Part shown: positions 17,635 to 25,521 of the stretch, one piece after another | Layout of the letters: each line of letters opens with the position of its first letter | Numbering within the stretch: the first letter of the stretch is position 1 | Assembly: GCA_022562935.1 (NCBI GenBank) | Contig: JADFOI010000014.1 | Coordinates: 1 to 40,971 of the forward strand | Direction: 5' to 3' | Length of the DNA stretch: 40,971 nt | From: Acidobacteriota bacterium | GTDB lineage: Bacteria > Acidobacteriota > UBA6911 > RPQK01 > JADFOI01 | Translations under genes and position numbers: made by a program | Notes under the pieces: generated by a model | Told to the model about the DNA's origin: nothing | Seen by the model: only the letters and a program-made list of their open reading frames with translations | The model's database searches: none

Positions 17635-19113
17635 TCATTCCTTTAGAGGCTCTTCCCCACCGGAAGTTTCTTGACGCAACCGAATTTCCAAGGCTCGGGC
17701 AGCGCTCGGGGAAGCTCGATATTTCGGCTGAACAGGGAATCCTTCCACCCAGATAATCTCGTTGTTCCCTTCAACCACCACCAACCGGTCTCGTTGGCTC
17801 TTGGGAATTCGGTCCTTTTGAAACAGTTCCTTCAGTTTCTTTTCCCCGGACTTCAAGGAAGTACGGTACATATCTCCCGGCCGGCGATTGCGAACAGTCA
17901 GGCTCTCCCCACTCCACTTGATCCAAACAGATTCCTCTCTAATCCTCTCTCCTTCTTTCTCTGGCTCTCGTTCTTCCTTTCTCTCTCTAGGCCCGTTGCC
18001 CGTTCGCGCCTCGACAAATCTCGAGGTTTCCTTGATGTAGATTTCTCCAGGCACCTTCAAGGGATAGGAAAAGGGGCCGATCGGTGGCTCCAGGGTAAAC
18101 CGCAAATCTTCAAATTCTCGCTGCACCCTTAACCCTCCCGGTAAATGGATCTCCTTTCCACTCAGGATGCGACTCAGCTGGAGAACCTCCTCAACATGCT
18201 TCAGGTTGATGTCTCGGAGATTCCCTTTAGAGGTTGCTATGGCTCGTCGAATGACCTCCTTTTGAATAATGGCGGGAAGATCTTCCAGCGCGCTGATGCG
18301 CAGCCTTGTGCCTCGAGCACCTCCTGAACGGCACCGATTGAAAGCCTCTTCCCCCTGCCGGCCCAAAAATTCCTCAACTTCTCCAAAAAGCTCGGAGTTT
18401 CTTTGCAAAGTCTCAAGCAGGGCCGGATTCAGTCTCTCCTGCAACAGGGGAATCAGCTGGTGACGGACCCAATTTCGGTCCAGACTGAGATCTTGATTCG
18501 ACGAATCGACCCGGAAAGTCTGGTTTTGATCCTCCAGATAGTCCAGAACACTTTGGCGCAAGGTTCCCAGGAGCGGTCTCACCACGGTGACGGAGAAGGG
18601 AGTTCCGGGAGTTCCCATCCAATTGACGCGTAGCGGAGAGATTCCGGAAAGACCCGCCGGGCCAGCTCCTCGAACCAGTTTCATCAAAAAGGTTTCCGCC
18701 TGATCATTCAGCGTATGTCCTGTTGCCACTCGACTCTCTTGCCTCTGGGCCACCTCAAAGAGAAACTCGTAGCGGAGTCGGCGTGCGCAACTTTCCAGGT
18801 TCTCACCACTTTCTCTCACGGCATGCCGTGTGTCGACGCGCCTGACCTCGATGGGAATGGCGAGTTTTCGGCAGAGGTCCTGGACAAACTGCTCATCCTG
18901 CTCCGATTCTTCTCCCCTCAACTGGTGGTTCACGTGGGCTGCAGACAGATCCAGTGACAACCTTTCCTTGAGCTCCTGTAAGACCAGGAGCAGGGCCACA
19001 GAGTCGGGGCCTCCCGAAAGCGCCACCAGGGTGTGATCTCCCTCTTTGAGAAGTTGATATCGGTGAAGGGTCTGCAAAACCCTTCTTGTGAAAGGCCTCA
19101 CCGTCTTTCCCAT
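17635..19113 (-). CDS. tilS: tRNA(Ile)-lysidine synthase TilS
   Basis: About 492 residues run from ATG 19,113. The PP-loop SGGPDS is at residues 33-38, followed by AAHVNHQLRGEES and TGHTLNDQAETFLMKL. The C-terminal substrate-binding domain has NRRPGDMYRTSLKSGEKKLKELF and IPKSQRDRLVVVEG. The enzyme makes lysidine at position 34 of tRNA-Ile(CAU), changing its decoding from AUG to AUA. An upstream in-frame ATG at 19,194 would run through the promoter and riboswitch of the divergent gene, so it is rejected. The AAGG immediately before ATG 19,113 is too close for a normal ribosome site, so the exact start is uncertain. Confidence 0.92.
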   Translation of the reverse strand: MGKTVRPFTRRVLQTLHRYQLLKEGDHTLVALSGGPDSVALLLVLQELKERLSLDLSAAHVNHQLRGEESEQDEQFVQDLCRKLAIPIEVRRVDTRHAVRESGENLESCARRLRYEFLFEVAQRQESRVATGHTLNDQAETFLMKLVRGAGPAGLSGISPLRVNWMGTPGTPFSVTVVRPLLGTLRQSVLDYLEDQNQTFRVDSSNQDLSLDRNWVRHQLIPLLQERLNPALLETLQRNSELFGEVEEFLGRQGEEAFNRCRSGGARGTRLRISALEDLPAIIQKEVIRRAIATSKGNLRDINLKHVEEVLQLSRILSGKEIHLPGGLRVQREFEDLRFTLEPPIGPFSYPLKVPGEIYIKETSRFVEARTGNGPRERKEEREPEKEGERIREESVWIKWSGESLTVRNRRPGDMYRTSLKSGEKKLKELFQKDRIPKSQRDRLVVVEGNNEIIWVEGFPVQPKYRASPSAARALEIRLRQETSGGEEPLKE

Positions 19114-19115
19114 CC

Positions 19116-19145
19116 TTGACAGAATAACTGAAGTGGTCGTATTAT
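19116..19145 (+). promoter_or_regulatory. Promoter of the SAM riboswitch transcript
   Basis: TTGACA at 19,116-19,121 and TATTAT at 19,140-19,145 are separated by 18 bases. Initiation near 19,152 coincides with the 5' end of the riboswitch. The -35 box is three bases from the divergent tilS start codon. Confidence 0.75.
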
Positions 19146-19152
19146 CACATGG

Positions 19153-19253
19153 ACTTATCAGGAGTGGCGGAGGGAACGGGCCCGTTGATTCCACAGCAAC
19201 CAGCCCCCTATGGGCTTGGTGCTAAATCCCACAGGGCAATCTGGAAGATAAGT
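19153..19253 (+). promoter_or_regulatory. SAM-I (S-box) riboswitch
   Basis: The aptamer is recognisable by its conserved parts in order. ACTTATC at the 5' end pairs with GATAAGT at the 3' end (P1). GGCGGAGGGAACGGGCCC follows, then CAGCAACCAGCC and GGTGCTAAATCC. CAGGGCAATCTGGAAGATAAG closes the structure. These match the S-box core (GAGGGA...CCC...GCAACC...GGTGCTAA...GAAAGATAAG). It senses S-adenosylmethionine and normally switches transcription off when SAM is high. A terminator hairpin follows 18 bases later and the regulated operon is thrC-lysC. Confidence 0.93.
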
Positions 19254-19271
19254 TCGGCATCGAAACTGTCG

Positions 19272-19305
19272 AGGCCCTTTCTCGCCAGAAAGGGCCTTTT
19301 CTTTT
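19272..19305 (+). terminator. Intrinsic terminator of the SAM riboswitch
   Basis: AGGCCCTTTCT (19,272-19,282) and AGAAAGGGCCT (19,287-19,297) form a perfect 11-bp stem with a CGCC loop. TTTCTTTT follows. It is the expected expression platform between aptamer and thrC; SAM binding would favour it. Confidence 0.9.
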
Positions 19306-19378
19306 CAGCTTGGATCTGGTCACTCGCGTCCTCAGATAGAAATCGGAAAACCGGTTTCAGAGAAAGGAGAACAACTCT

Positions 19379-20632
19379 ATGAGTTATCTCAAAGGCTTAG
19401 TGTGCAAACAGTGTGGAACTCGTTATCCGGCCGATCGAAGCTTCGTCTGTCTAGAGTGCTTTGGCCCCCTGGAAGTCAGCTACGATTACGCCAAAATCCA
19501 GTCCCACTTGAATCCGAAAATCATCAGCCAGCGTGAAGAAAATCTCTGGCGCTATCGGGAGCTGCTTCCTGTGACTGGAGAACCCATTACCGGCTTCCAT
19601 TCCGGCTACACTCCTCTGGTGAGATCCAGACGGCTGGCCGAGCATCTTGGGGTCAAGGAACTGTATTTGAAGGACGAAACCGTTAACCATCCCAGTCTCT
19701 CCTACAAGGACCGGGTGGTTCCAGTTGCATTGAGTCGAGGCGCCGAATTGGGTTATAGCGTTTTCTCCTGTGCCTCAACGGGAAATCTAGCCAACGCAGT
19801 TGCAGCCCACTGCGCTCAGGCCGGTTTCCCCTGCTGGCTTTTCATTCCCCAGGACATTGAAGCGGCCAAGATCAGCGGCTCGCTCATCTGCAAGCCAAAA
19901 GTGGTGGCACTGAAGGGAAATTACGACGACGTGAACCGCCTGTGCGCTGAGATCGGCGACCATTACGGGTGGGGATTCGTAAACGTCAATTTGAGACCCT
20001 ACTACTCCGAGGGTGCCAAAACGATGGGCTATGAAATTGCGGAACAACTGGGATGGAGACTTCCGGACCATCTCATCCTGCCCACAGCCGGCGGAACGCT
20101 CCTGCCCAAAGTTGCCAGGGCCTTTCAGGAGTTCACTGACCTGGGATGGGTGAAGGGAAAATGCCGGATCTATTGTGCTCAGGCAGAGGGCTGTGCCCCT
20201 ATTGTTCGATCGCTCCACCAGGACCTGGATTACATCAATCCAGAGAAACCCAGGACCCTGGCCAAGTCCATTGCCATTGGCAACCCGGCAGACGGGATTT
20301 ACGTCCTTCAGGAAGTCCGCCGGTCGGGTGGTTGGGGAGAGATGGCCACCGATAGCGAGATCCTGGAGGCCATCGAACTGCTGGCGGAAAAAGAAGGGAT
20401 CTTCACCGAACCCGCCGGCGGAACCACGCTGGCGGCAACGATCAAACTGCTCCGGCAAGAGCGCATCAATCCTGAGGAGACCATCGTGGTGGCAATTACC
20501 GGAAATGGTTACAAGACCCTCGATGTCTTCGAGTCTCCCTTTGAAGTCGATGTGACCCTTCGACCCAATTTGAGAATTTTTCATGAATGGTATGAGGGAC
20601 AGCAGGCGCTCCCCGCAGGGGCGCCTGCATGA
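19379..20632 (+). CDS. thrC: Threonine synthase
   Basis: This 417-residue PLP enzyme of fold type II has an N-terminal four-cysteine zinc ribbon (Cys9, Cys12, Cys24, Cys27). The PLP lysine Lys110 is in SLSYKDRVV. CASTGNLANAVAAHCA follows, then PTAGGTLLPK, FTEPAGGTT and VAITGNGYK. It converts O-phosphohomoserine to threonine. AAGGAG is placed ten bases before the ATG. The gene lies downstream of a SAM-I riboswitch and overlaps lysC by four bases, so both should fall when SAM is abundant. Zinc-ribbon threonine synthases of this type are common in many phyla; a related beta-replacing activity cannot be fully excluded given the methionine-type control. Confidence 0.9.
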   Translation: MSYLKGLVCKQCGTRYPADRSFVCLECFGPLEVSYDYAKIQSHLNPKIISQREENLWRYRELLPVTGEPITGFHSGYTPLVRSRRLAEHLGVKELYLKDETVNHPSLSYKDRVVPVALSRGAELGYSVFSCASTGNLANAVAAHCAQAGFPCWLFIPQDIEAAKISGSLICKPKVVALKGNYDDVNRLCAEIGDHYGWGFVNVNLRPYYSEGAKTMGYEIAEQLGWRLPDHLILPTAGGTLLPKVARAFQEFTDLGWVKGKCRIYCAQAEGCAPIVRSLHQDLDYINPEKPRTLAKSIAIGNPADGIYVLQEVRRSGGWGEMATDSEILEAIELLAEKEGIFTEPAGGTTLAATIKLLRQERINPEETIVVAITGNGYKTLDVFESPFEVDVTLRPNLRIFHEWYEGQQALPAGAPA

Positions 20633-21876
20633 TCGACCTGCCCGTCAAGGTGAAGAAGTATGGTGGCACCTCTGTCGGGTCCGTTGAGTCCATTCGTTCC
20701 GTGGCTCAGGATTTGGCATCCGAGCACCAGCAAGGAATCCAGCAACTGGTCGTGGTATCGGCCATGGCCAAGGCCACCGATCAGTTGCTGGATATGGCCT
20801 TACAGATCACCCCAAGACCCCGGGCAAGAGAGCTCGACATGCTGCTGACCACCGGCGAGCAGGTGTCCATCGCATTGCTCACCATGGCTGTCCATGAGCT
20901 GGGAATCAACGCCATCGCTCTGACTGGAGCTCAGTGCGGAATTTTGACGGATGGGAATTTCTCTCGTGCGCGGATTCAAAATATTGCCACGGACAAGATT
21001 TACAAATTTCTGGAAGAAGGAAATATCGTTATCGTCGCCGGCTTTCAGGGAATCACTTCGGATCAGGAAATTACCACTTTGGGCCGCGGAGGATCCGACA
21101 CCACCGCGACGGCTCTGGCTGCGGCGCTGAAGTCTCCTGTGTGCGAGATTTACACGGATGTGGACGGAGTCTTTACCGCCAGTCCCCGGATTGTCTCCGA
21201 CGCTCGTCTCCTGGAATTTATTGGCTACGACGAGATGTTGGAATTTGCGGCTTCCGGTTCTCACGTCCTGCATCCACGCTGCGTTGAGATTGCCAGTAAG
21301 TATGATATACCCTTGGAGGTACGGTCGAGCTTCCACCATCGACCGGGGACAACCGTTGTTAGGGAGGAACTCTTGGAAAAAGTAGCGATCACCGGCGTGA
21401 CAGGTGATGCCGAAATTGCCCGCATAGCCCTGATGCAGGTCAAGGATATTCCCGGCGTAGCCGCCAGGATTTCAAAATCCTTGGCCGATGCCAACGTCCA
21501 CATTCAGCTGATCATCCAGGGAATTCGGCACGATCAAACCAATGACTTCTCACTTATTATCTCTCAGGAAGATGCTCAACACTCCCAGGATATTTTGCAG
21601 AGAGTGTCTCAGGAGGTGAAAGCCCAAGAGATTCAAGTGGATACCCACGTCGCCAGGGTATCCGTCATCGGCTCCGGCGTAGCCAGCAACCCAGGCGTCG
21701 CCGCACGGATGTTTCAGGCTCTGGCCGACAACGAGATCAATATCCAGCTGATCAGCTCATCGGAGATCCGGATCGCCTGCATCATCCAGGAAGATCAATT
21801 AGATAGCGCGATCCGCGCGCTCCACGAGGCCTTCGATCTGTCCAACCTGGAACGGAAAACAATTTCCACGGCTTGA
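20629..21876 (+). CDS. lysC: Aspartate kinase
   Basis: This 415-residue protein has KKYGGTSVGSVESI (residues 9-22), the kinase substrate loop LLTTGEQVSIALL, GRGGSDTTATALAAAL and YTDVDGVFTASPRIV. Two ACT domains follow from about residue 265 (VKDIPGVAARISKSLADANVHIQLIIQG, and ISVIGSG-like VSVIGSGVASNPGVAARMF). It phosphorylates aspartate at the entry to lysine, threonine, methionine and isoleucine synthesis. The ACT domains suggest feedback by end-product amino acids. It is translated in an ATGA overlap with thrC and shares the SAM riboswitch. Homoserine dehydrogenase is encoded separately about 3 kb away on the other strand. Confidence 0.95.
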   Translation: MIDLPVKVKKYGGTSVGSVESIRSVAQDLASEHQQGIQQLVVVSAMAKATDQLLDMALQITPRPRARELDMLLTTGEQVSIALLTMAVHELGINAIALTGAQCGILTDGNFSRARIQNIATDKIYKFLEEGNIVIVAGFQGITSDQEITTLGRGGSDTTATALAAALKSPVCEIYTDVDGVFTASPRIVSDARLLEFIGYDEMLEFAASGSHVLHPRCVEIASKYDIPLEVRSSFHHRPGTTVVREELLEKVAITGVTGDAEIARIALMQVKDIPGVAARISKSLADANVHIQLIIQGIRHDQTNDFSLIISQEDAQHSQDILQRVSQEVKAQEIQVDTHVARVSVIGSGVASNPGVAARMFQALADNEINIQLISSSEIRIACIIQEDQLDSAIRALHEAFDLSNLERKTISTA

Positions 21877-21927
21877 CTTCGTGCTTTCGTGACTTCGGAA
21901 GTCCTACCAAGCACGAATGCACGAGCT

Positions 21928-21956
21928 TTGACAAAAGGACTGCAGTTGCATAAAAT
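21928..21956 (+). promoter_or_regulatory. Near-consensus sigma-70 promoter of carD
   Basis: TTGACA at 21,928-21,933, a 17-base spacer, and TAAAAT at 21,951-21,956 lie 38 bases before the carD ATG. This is the closest match to consensus in the window, suggesting strong constitutive expression. Confidence 0.8.
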
Positions 21957-21994
21957 AGAGAGTGCTCACCTTATTAACCGCTCAGGGAGGCTGG

Positions 21995-22510
21995 ATGGAG
22001 TACAAAGTAGGGGAAAAAGTCATCTACCCGAATCAGGGTGTGGGAATTATCGAGGATATTTGCACCAAGGACATTGCAGGTCTCCAGGCAGAGTTCTATA
22101 TGCTCAGGATCGTGTCCAACAACTCCACGGTGATGATCCCGACAAACAACGTCGAGAGCGTGGGGATTCGAAGACTCTGCGACCGAAAACAGGTGGGCAA
22201 GCTCTTCAAAATTCTCAAGGAGGATTTCGCCGAGCACAATCCTGACTGGAAAAACCGTTATAAAGACAATGTGGAGAGAATGAACTCAGGATCGATCTTC
22301 GAGGTCGCCGAGGTCTTGAAGAACCTCTTCTTCTTGAGTTTTCAAAAAAGCCTTTCCTTTCGCGAAAAGAAGATGTTTGACCGTGCCCGACAATTGGTTG
22401 TCTCCGAGATTGCCACAGTGAAAGACCAGCCTCTGGAAAAGGTGGAAGAGGCGGTCGACGAGTTGCTCACTGCAACCTATGAGAAGGTTAGCGCTCAAAA
22501 CACCCGCTAA
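21995..22510 (+). CDS. carD: CarD family transcriptional regulator
   Basis: The protein has 171 residues. The N-terminal CarD/TRCF RNA-polymerase interaction domain (MEYKVGEKVIYPNQGVGIIEDI) is followed by the helical C-terminal domain (FKILKEDFAEHNPDWKNRYKDN, LSFREKKMFDRARQLVVSE). CarD binds RNA polymerase beta and stabilises open complexes at housekeeping promoters. The start is the ATG after GGGAGG; a longer frame from 21,962 would begin at the transcription start. The same domain type occurs inside Mfd in this window. The gene stands alone between lysC and the convergent hemB. Confidence 0.93.
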   Translation: MEYKVGEKVIYPNQGVGIIEDICTKDIAGLQAEFYMLRIVSNNSTVMIPTNNVESVGIRRLCDRKQVGKLFKILKEDFAEHNPDWKNRYKDNVERMNSGSIFEVAEVLKNLFFLSFQKSLSFREKKMFDRARQLVVSEIATVKDQPLEKVEEAVDELLTATYEKVSAQNTR

Positions 22511-22563
22511 TCCCGTTTGGTTCGGAACCACTCTCACTACTTGCAACAAACTGAAAACTAAGT

Positions 22564-22650
22564 GGAATGTGGGAGGCATCTCAGGTGCCGAATCCGAAAA
22601 TACGGGGCTGTTTTGTGGCCGTTCGGCACCTGAGGTGCCTCCCACATTCC
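22564..22650. repeat. Long inverted repeat between convergent carD and hemB
   Basis: Arms of 29 bases, 22,564-22,592 and 22,622-22,650, match at 28 of 29 positions (they begin GGAATGTGGGAGGCA on each strand) around a 29-base loop. The gap between the two genes holds nothing else. It could be a bidirectional transcription barrier for two converging genes, although no T-run follows either arm, or a palindromic repeat element. Confidence 0.85.
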
Positions 22651-22675
22651 AGAGGTCCCTACAGCTTCCACCTGG

Positions 22676-23680
22676 CTAGAAGTCGCCCTTTTTGAGGATC
22701 TGGGCCGCTTCCTTGGCGAAGTAGGTGAGAATCAGATCGGCTCCAGCCCGGCGAATCGCCATCAGGGTCTCCATCAAAGTGGCCTCCCTCTGTAACCAAT
22801 TTTGGGAGAAGGCGGCACACAAGGAGGAATACTCTCCACTCACCTGATAAGCCGCTACGGGGACGGTGGTCATCTGGCGAACCTGAAAAATGACGTCGAG
22901 ATAGGGCAGAGCCGGCTTGACCATAACGATGTCTGCACCCTCGTCCAGATCAAGTTCCACTTCCTTCAGGGCTTCGCGAGAGTTGGCCGGATTCATCTGG
23001 TAGCTCTTCCGGTCCCCGAACTGGGGAACAGATTCGGCAGCCTCTCGAAAGGGACCGTAAAAGGCGGATGCATACTTGGCCGCGTAGGAAAGAATGGGAA
23101 CATGTTCCAATTGCTCCTCATCCAAGGCTTCTCGAATGGCTCCAACTCGTCCGTCCATCATGTCCGAGGGGGCAACCACATGGGCCCCGGCCTGAGCATA
23201 AGCCAGCGCTGCTCGGGCCAGGATCTCCAAAGTCTCATCGTTGTGGACGATTCCCTGACCCTCTACAGGACCTTCCTTGACGATTCCACAGTGTCCGTGA
23301 TCGGTGTATTCACAGAGACACACATCGGCGATCAAAAGTAAATCGGGAACCTTCTTTCGGGCCGTCTCCAGGGCTTGGCAAACGACCCCATCTCGGGCAT
23401 AACCCGCACTCCCCACAGGGTCTTTCTTCTCTTGAGCGGGAATTCCAAAAAGGATCACGGCTGGAATCGAGAGTTCCCTGACGGACTGCAGTTCCTCGAC
23501 CAACGTATCTGGGGAGAAGCGGTACTGCCCGGGCATCGAAGGAATTTCTTCCCGAATCCCTTTTCCCTCGCGTACAAAAACAGGATAGATCAGCTGATCT
23601 ACCGAAAGCCGAGTCTCCTGGACCATCCTTCTCAGAATCGGATTTTCGCGTAATCGGCGGGGCCGGAAATATGGTTTCAT
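22676..23680 (-). CDS. hemB: Delta-aminolevulinic acid dehydratase (porphobilinogen synthase)
   Basis: This 334-residue protein has RPRRLRENPILRRMV, YPVFVREG, the zinc-type cysteine cluster in DVCLCEYTDHGHCG, PSDMMDGRVGAIR, SYAAKYASAFYGPFR (first active lysine) and MVKPALPYLD (Schiff-base lysine). It condenses two 5-aminolevulinate molecules to porphobilinogen in heme synthesis. The cysteine-rich site points to a zinc-dependent enzyme. It begins 49 bases downstream of the tRNA gene on the same strand. It converges with carD across a 165-bp gap that carries a long inverted repeat. Confidence 0.96.
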   Translation of the reverse strand: MKPYFRPRRLRENPILRRMVQETRLSVDQLIYPVFVREGKGIREEIPSMPGQYRFSPDTLVEELQSVRELSIPAVILFGIPAQEKKDPVGSAGYARDGVVCQALETARKKVPDLLLIADVCLCEYTDHGHCGIVKEGPVEGQGIVHNDETLEILARAALAYAQAGAHVVAPSDMMDGRVGAIREALDEEQLEHVPILSYAAKYASAFYGPFREAAESVPQFGDRKSYQMNPANSREALKEVELDLDEGADIVMVKPALPYLDVIFQVRQMTTVPVAAYQVSGEYSSLCAAFSQNWLQREATLMETLMAIRRAGADLILTYFAKEAAQILKKGDF

Positions 23681-23728
23681 CGTTTCCCCAAGAACAACAG
23701 TGACGCTCTCGGAAGCGAAAGGGTACTC

Positions 23729-23801
23729 TAGCGGTGGAGGGATTCGAACCCCCGACGCAGCGGATATGAGCCGCTTGCTCTAACCTCTGAGCTACACCGC
23801 C
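23729..23801 (-). tRNA. tRNA-Met (anticodon CAT)
   Basis: The 73-base cloverleaf is on the - strand. The acceptor arm starts GGCGGTG and pairs with CACCGCT, then A73, with a G1-U72 wobble. The D arm is GCTCAGAGGTTAGAGC. The anticodon stem AGCGG/CCGCT closes loop CTCATAT with anticodon CAT. The T arm has GGGGGTTCGAATCCCTC. CCA is not encoded. The acceptor start GGCGGUG with U72 resembles elongator Met tRNAs such as that of B. subtilis (from memory). The TilS substrate tRNA-Ile(CAT) is a less likely alternative. Confidence 0.93.
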
Positions 23802-23821
23802 TTAAAACCAGGAATTATAGC

Positions 23822-25147
23822 TCATTCCTTCAGCACGGGGAGAGCTAAAGGGTCCACGCGGTTAAAGTCCAGCTTCTTCATCTCATCGACCGCTTCTCGC
23901 ATGGAGGAAAAAGGCGTGGGTTCGACCGTGATGACAAAGGGGTAGTTCGATCGATCGGCCCAGTTTTCCTGCAAGACCAGGTCAATATTGATTTTTCTCT
24001 CACCCAGGATCTGAGCAACGGTTGAAATGACGCCCGGACGGTCCTTGATAAAAAAGCGCAAATAGAAAGGATAGCGCTCATCGCAGTCGCTGCTGGCTAC
24101 CGGGTCAGACAGCTCGGCTTCAAAATCGGACTCGGAAGGAATGGCCTGGGAGATGTTCCCTTTCTGCCGTGCTGCTTCCAAGATGTCCGCCACAACGGAG
24201 ACAGCAGTCGGGCCTTCGCCGGCACCCTTCCCGCTGATGAGCACCGACCCTAGAGTCGCTCCCGTGACCTCCACCGCATTGAGGACCCCTGAGATCTTCG
24301 ATAATGGGAGCCCATTGTCGATCAAAAACGGAGCCACACGCAAAACTGGCTTTGGACCGTTGTTTGTGGCCACCCCCAGCAACTTGATGGTCGCATCCAG
24401 GCGCCGAGCATAAAGAAAATCGACCGGGGTAATCTCGGTCACACCTTGTGTGGGGATCTGATTGGGATCGACTGCGGTATGAAAACAAAGTGCGCTCAGG
24501 ATCGCCAGTTTGTCCCGGGTATCTTCTCCTGAGACATCCAGGGAAGGATCGGCCTCTGCATAACCCAGGGATTGGGCCCGAGTAAGAGCATCCTGGTAAT
24601 CGCTGCCACCATCGGCCATCTCCGAAAGAATGAAATTACTGGTGCCATTGAGGATTCCTCGCACCTGTGAGATCCGGTCGGGAAAAATAGAACGACTCAC
24701 CACCTGGATGATCGGGATCCCCCCAGCCACCGAGGCTTCAAATCCCAAATAGGCATTCCTCTGGGCCGCCAGCTTCAAATACTCGGGACCCAAACGGGCC
24801 ATCAACAACTTGTTGGCAGTAACCACACTTTTACCTTCTTCCAAACCAGCACGAATAATCTGATCGGCCGGGTCCTGACCTCCGATCAGTTCCACGATGA
24901 CATCTGAAGGGGTCTCAAGAAAGTCGTCCAGGGACTCGGTAAACTTCACATCCGATGAGATCCAAGAGGTATCTTTTTGGCGGTAACTCCTGTCCAGAAT
25001 CAACACCAGTCGTAAATCGAGTCCCAAGCTTTGACGATAGCGGGCCCCTTCCTCTTGTAAAAGTCGTACCACGCCTCGCCCAACTGTTCCCAGGCCGGCC
25101 AGCGCCACACGAATTTGAGGGAGCGAATTCTCAGGTGTCAACGGCAT
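23822..25147 (-). CDS. hom: Homoserine dehydrogenase
   Basis: About 441 residues run from an ATG at 25,147 that follows AAGGAAAACA (an in-frame ATG at 25,162 would precede this site). The NAD(P)-binding start IRVALAGLGTVGRGVVRLL is followed by VTANKLLMARLG and FEASVAGGIPIIQV. GILNGTSNFILSEM and LGYAEADPSLDVSGEDTRDKLAILSAL are the catalytic-domain signatures. A C-terminal ACT domain (FFIKDRPGVISTVAQILGERKINIDLVLQ) suggests threonine feedback. It reduces aspartate semialdehyde to homoserine, the branch point of threonine and methionine. It is separate from thrC-lysC and lacks a visible riboswitch. Repeat element A2 lies just upstream of it. Confidence 0.95.
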   Translation of the reverse strand: MPLTPENSLPQIRVALAGLGTVGRGVVRLLQEEGARYRQSLGLDLRLVLILDRSYRQKDTSWISSDVKFTESLDDFLETPSDVIVELIGGQDPADQIIRAGLEEGKSVVTANKLLMARLGPEYLKLAAQRNAYLGFEASVAGGIPIIQVVSRSIFPDRISQVRGILNGTSNFILSEMADGGSDYQDALTRAQSLGYAEADPSLDVSGEDTRDKLAILSALCFHTAVDPNQIPTQGVTEITPVDFLYARRLDATIKLLGVATNNGPKPVLRVAPFLIDNGLPLSKISGVLNAVEVTGATLGSVLISGKGAGEGPTAVSVVADILEAARQKGNISQAIPSESDFEAELSDPVASSDCDERYPFYLRFFIKDRPGVISTVAQILGERKINIDLVLQENWADRSNYPFVITVEPTPFSSMREAVDEMKKLDFNRVDPLALPVLKE

Positions 25148-25221
25148 TGTTTTCCTTTCCACGTCTACGCGGGAAGGTTACCCTAGCGAGCTCAGGAGGG
25201 TCAACAAGCAGGGGCCTTCCT

Positions 25222-25495
25222 AGTGTCTCGTCCCAGGAATACCATGACGTTTGTGGCGAGCGCGACGGCGTCGAGTTCGCAAAGCAACGACGACGCGATG
25301 TCTGTGACATCGTGGAGGAGGAGCGACAAAGAGATCGATGCCGTCCCGCCGCCACCCTTCGGGCTGATGGGTGTTGCGGGCGACCTCTGTGTCGCTCGTC
25401 GTCGCCGATGTCCCTGCATCACCTTCTCCTTGCTCCTCGATTTTGCCTCGCAAGCCCCATCAGCAAACGTCATGTTATTCCTGGGACGAGACACA
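25222..25495. mobile_element. Repeat element A, copy 2 (MITE-like, no insertion)
   Basis: This 274-bp element has ends 25,222-25,252 and 25,465-25,495 that are inverted repeats matching at 29 of 31 positions. Its interior aligns with copy 1 (791-1221) over GGCGAGCGCGACGGCGTCGA, the CGACGACGCGATGTC hairpin arm and CGCCGCCACCCTTCGGGCTG-like sequence. It lacks the nested B element. Where the end repeats differ from copy 1 (CCCAGGAATA instead of TCCATAAATA), both ends of each copy changed together. No conserved reading frame. It is located between hom and an empty B site. Confidence 0.78.
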
Positions 25496-25496
25496 G

Positions 25497-25521
25497 GCCC
25501 GGACTATGCATAATCCCGGCT
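25497..25521. repeat. Solo element-B palindrome (possible empty site)
   Basis: This imperfect 24-25 base palindrome is centred on TATGCATA (25,505-25,512), with GCCCGGAC on its left and ATCCCGGCT on its right. The same half-sites flank the interiors of B1 and B2, but here only one TATGCATA is present and there is no interior. It starts two bases after element A2 ends. Confidence 0.65.

Noticed and set aside
19113-19194. tilS starting at the upstream ATG 19,194
   Set aside because: That extension would be read antisense through the SAM riboswitch and promoter, and its residues (MESTGPFPPP...) do not look like TilS.
19787-20584. Long antisense frame of 265 residues
   Set aside because: It lies wholly within thrC, which has clear zinc-ribbon and PLP motifs.
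23729-23801. tRNA-Ile(CAT), the TilS substrate
   Set aside because: The acceptor stem GGCGGTG with U72 looks like elongator tRNA-Met. The Ile form cannot be fully excluded without a model score.
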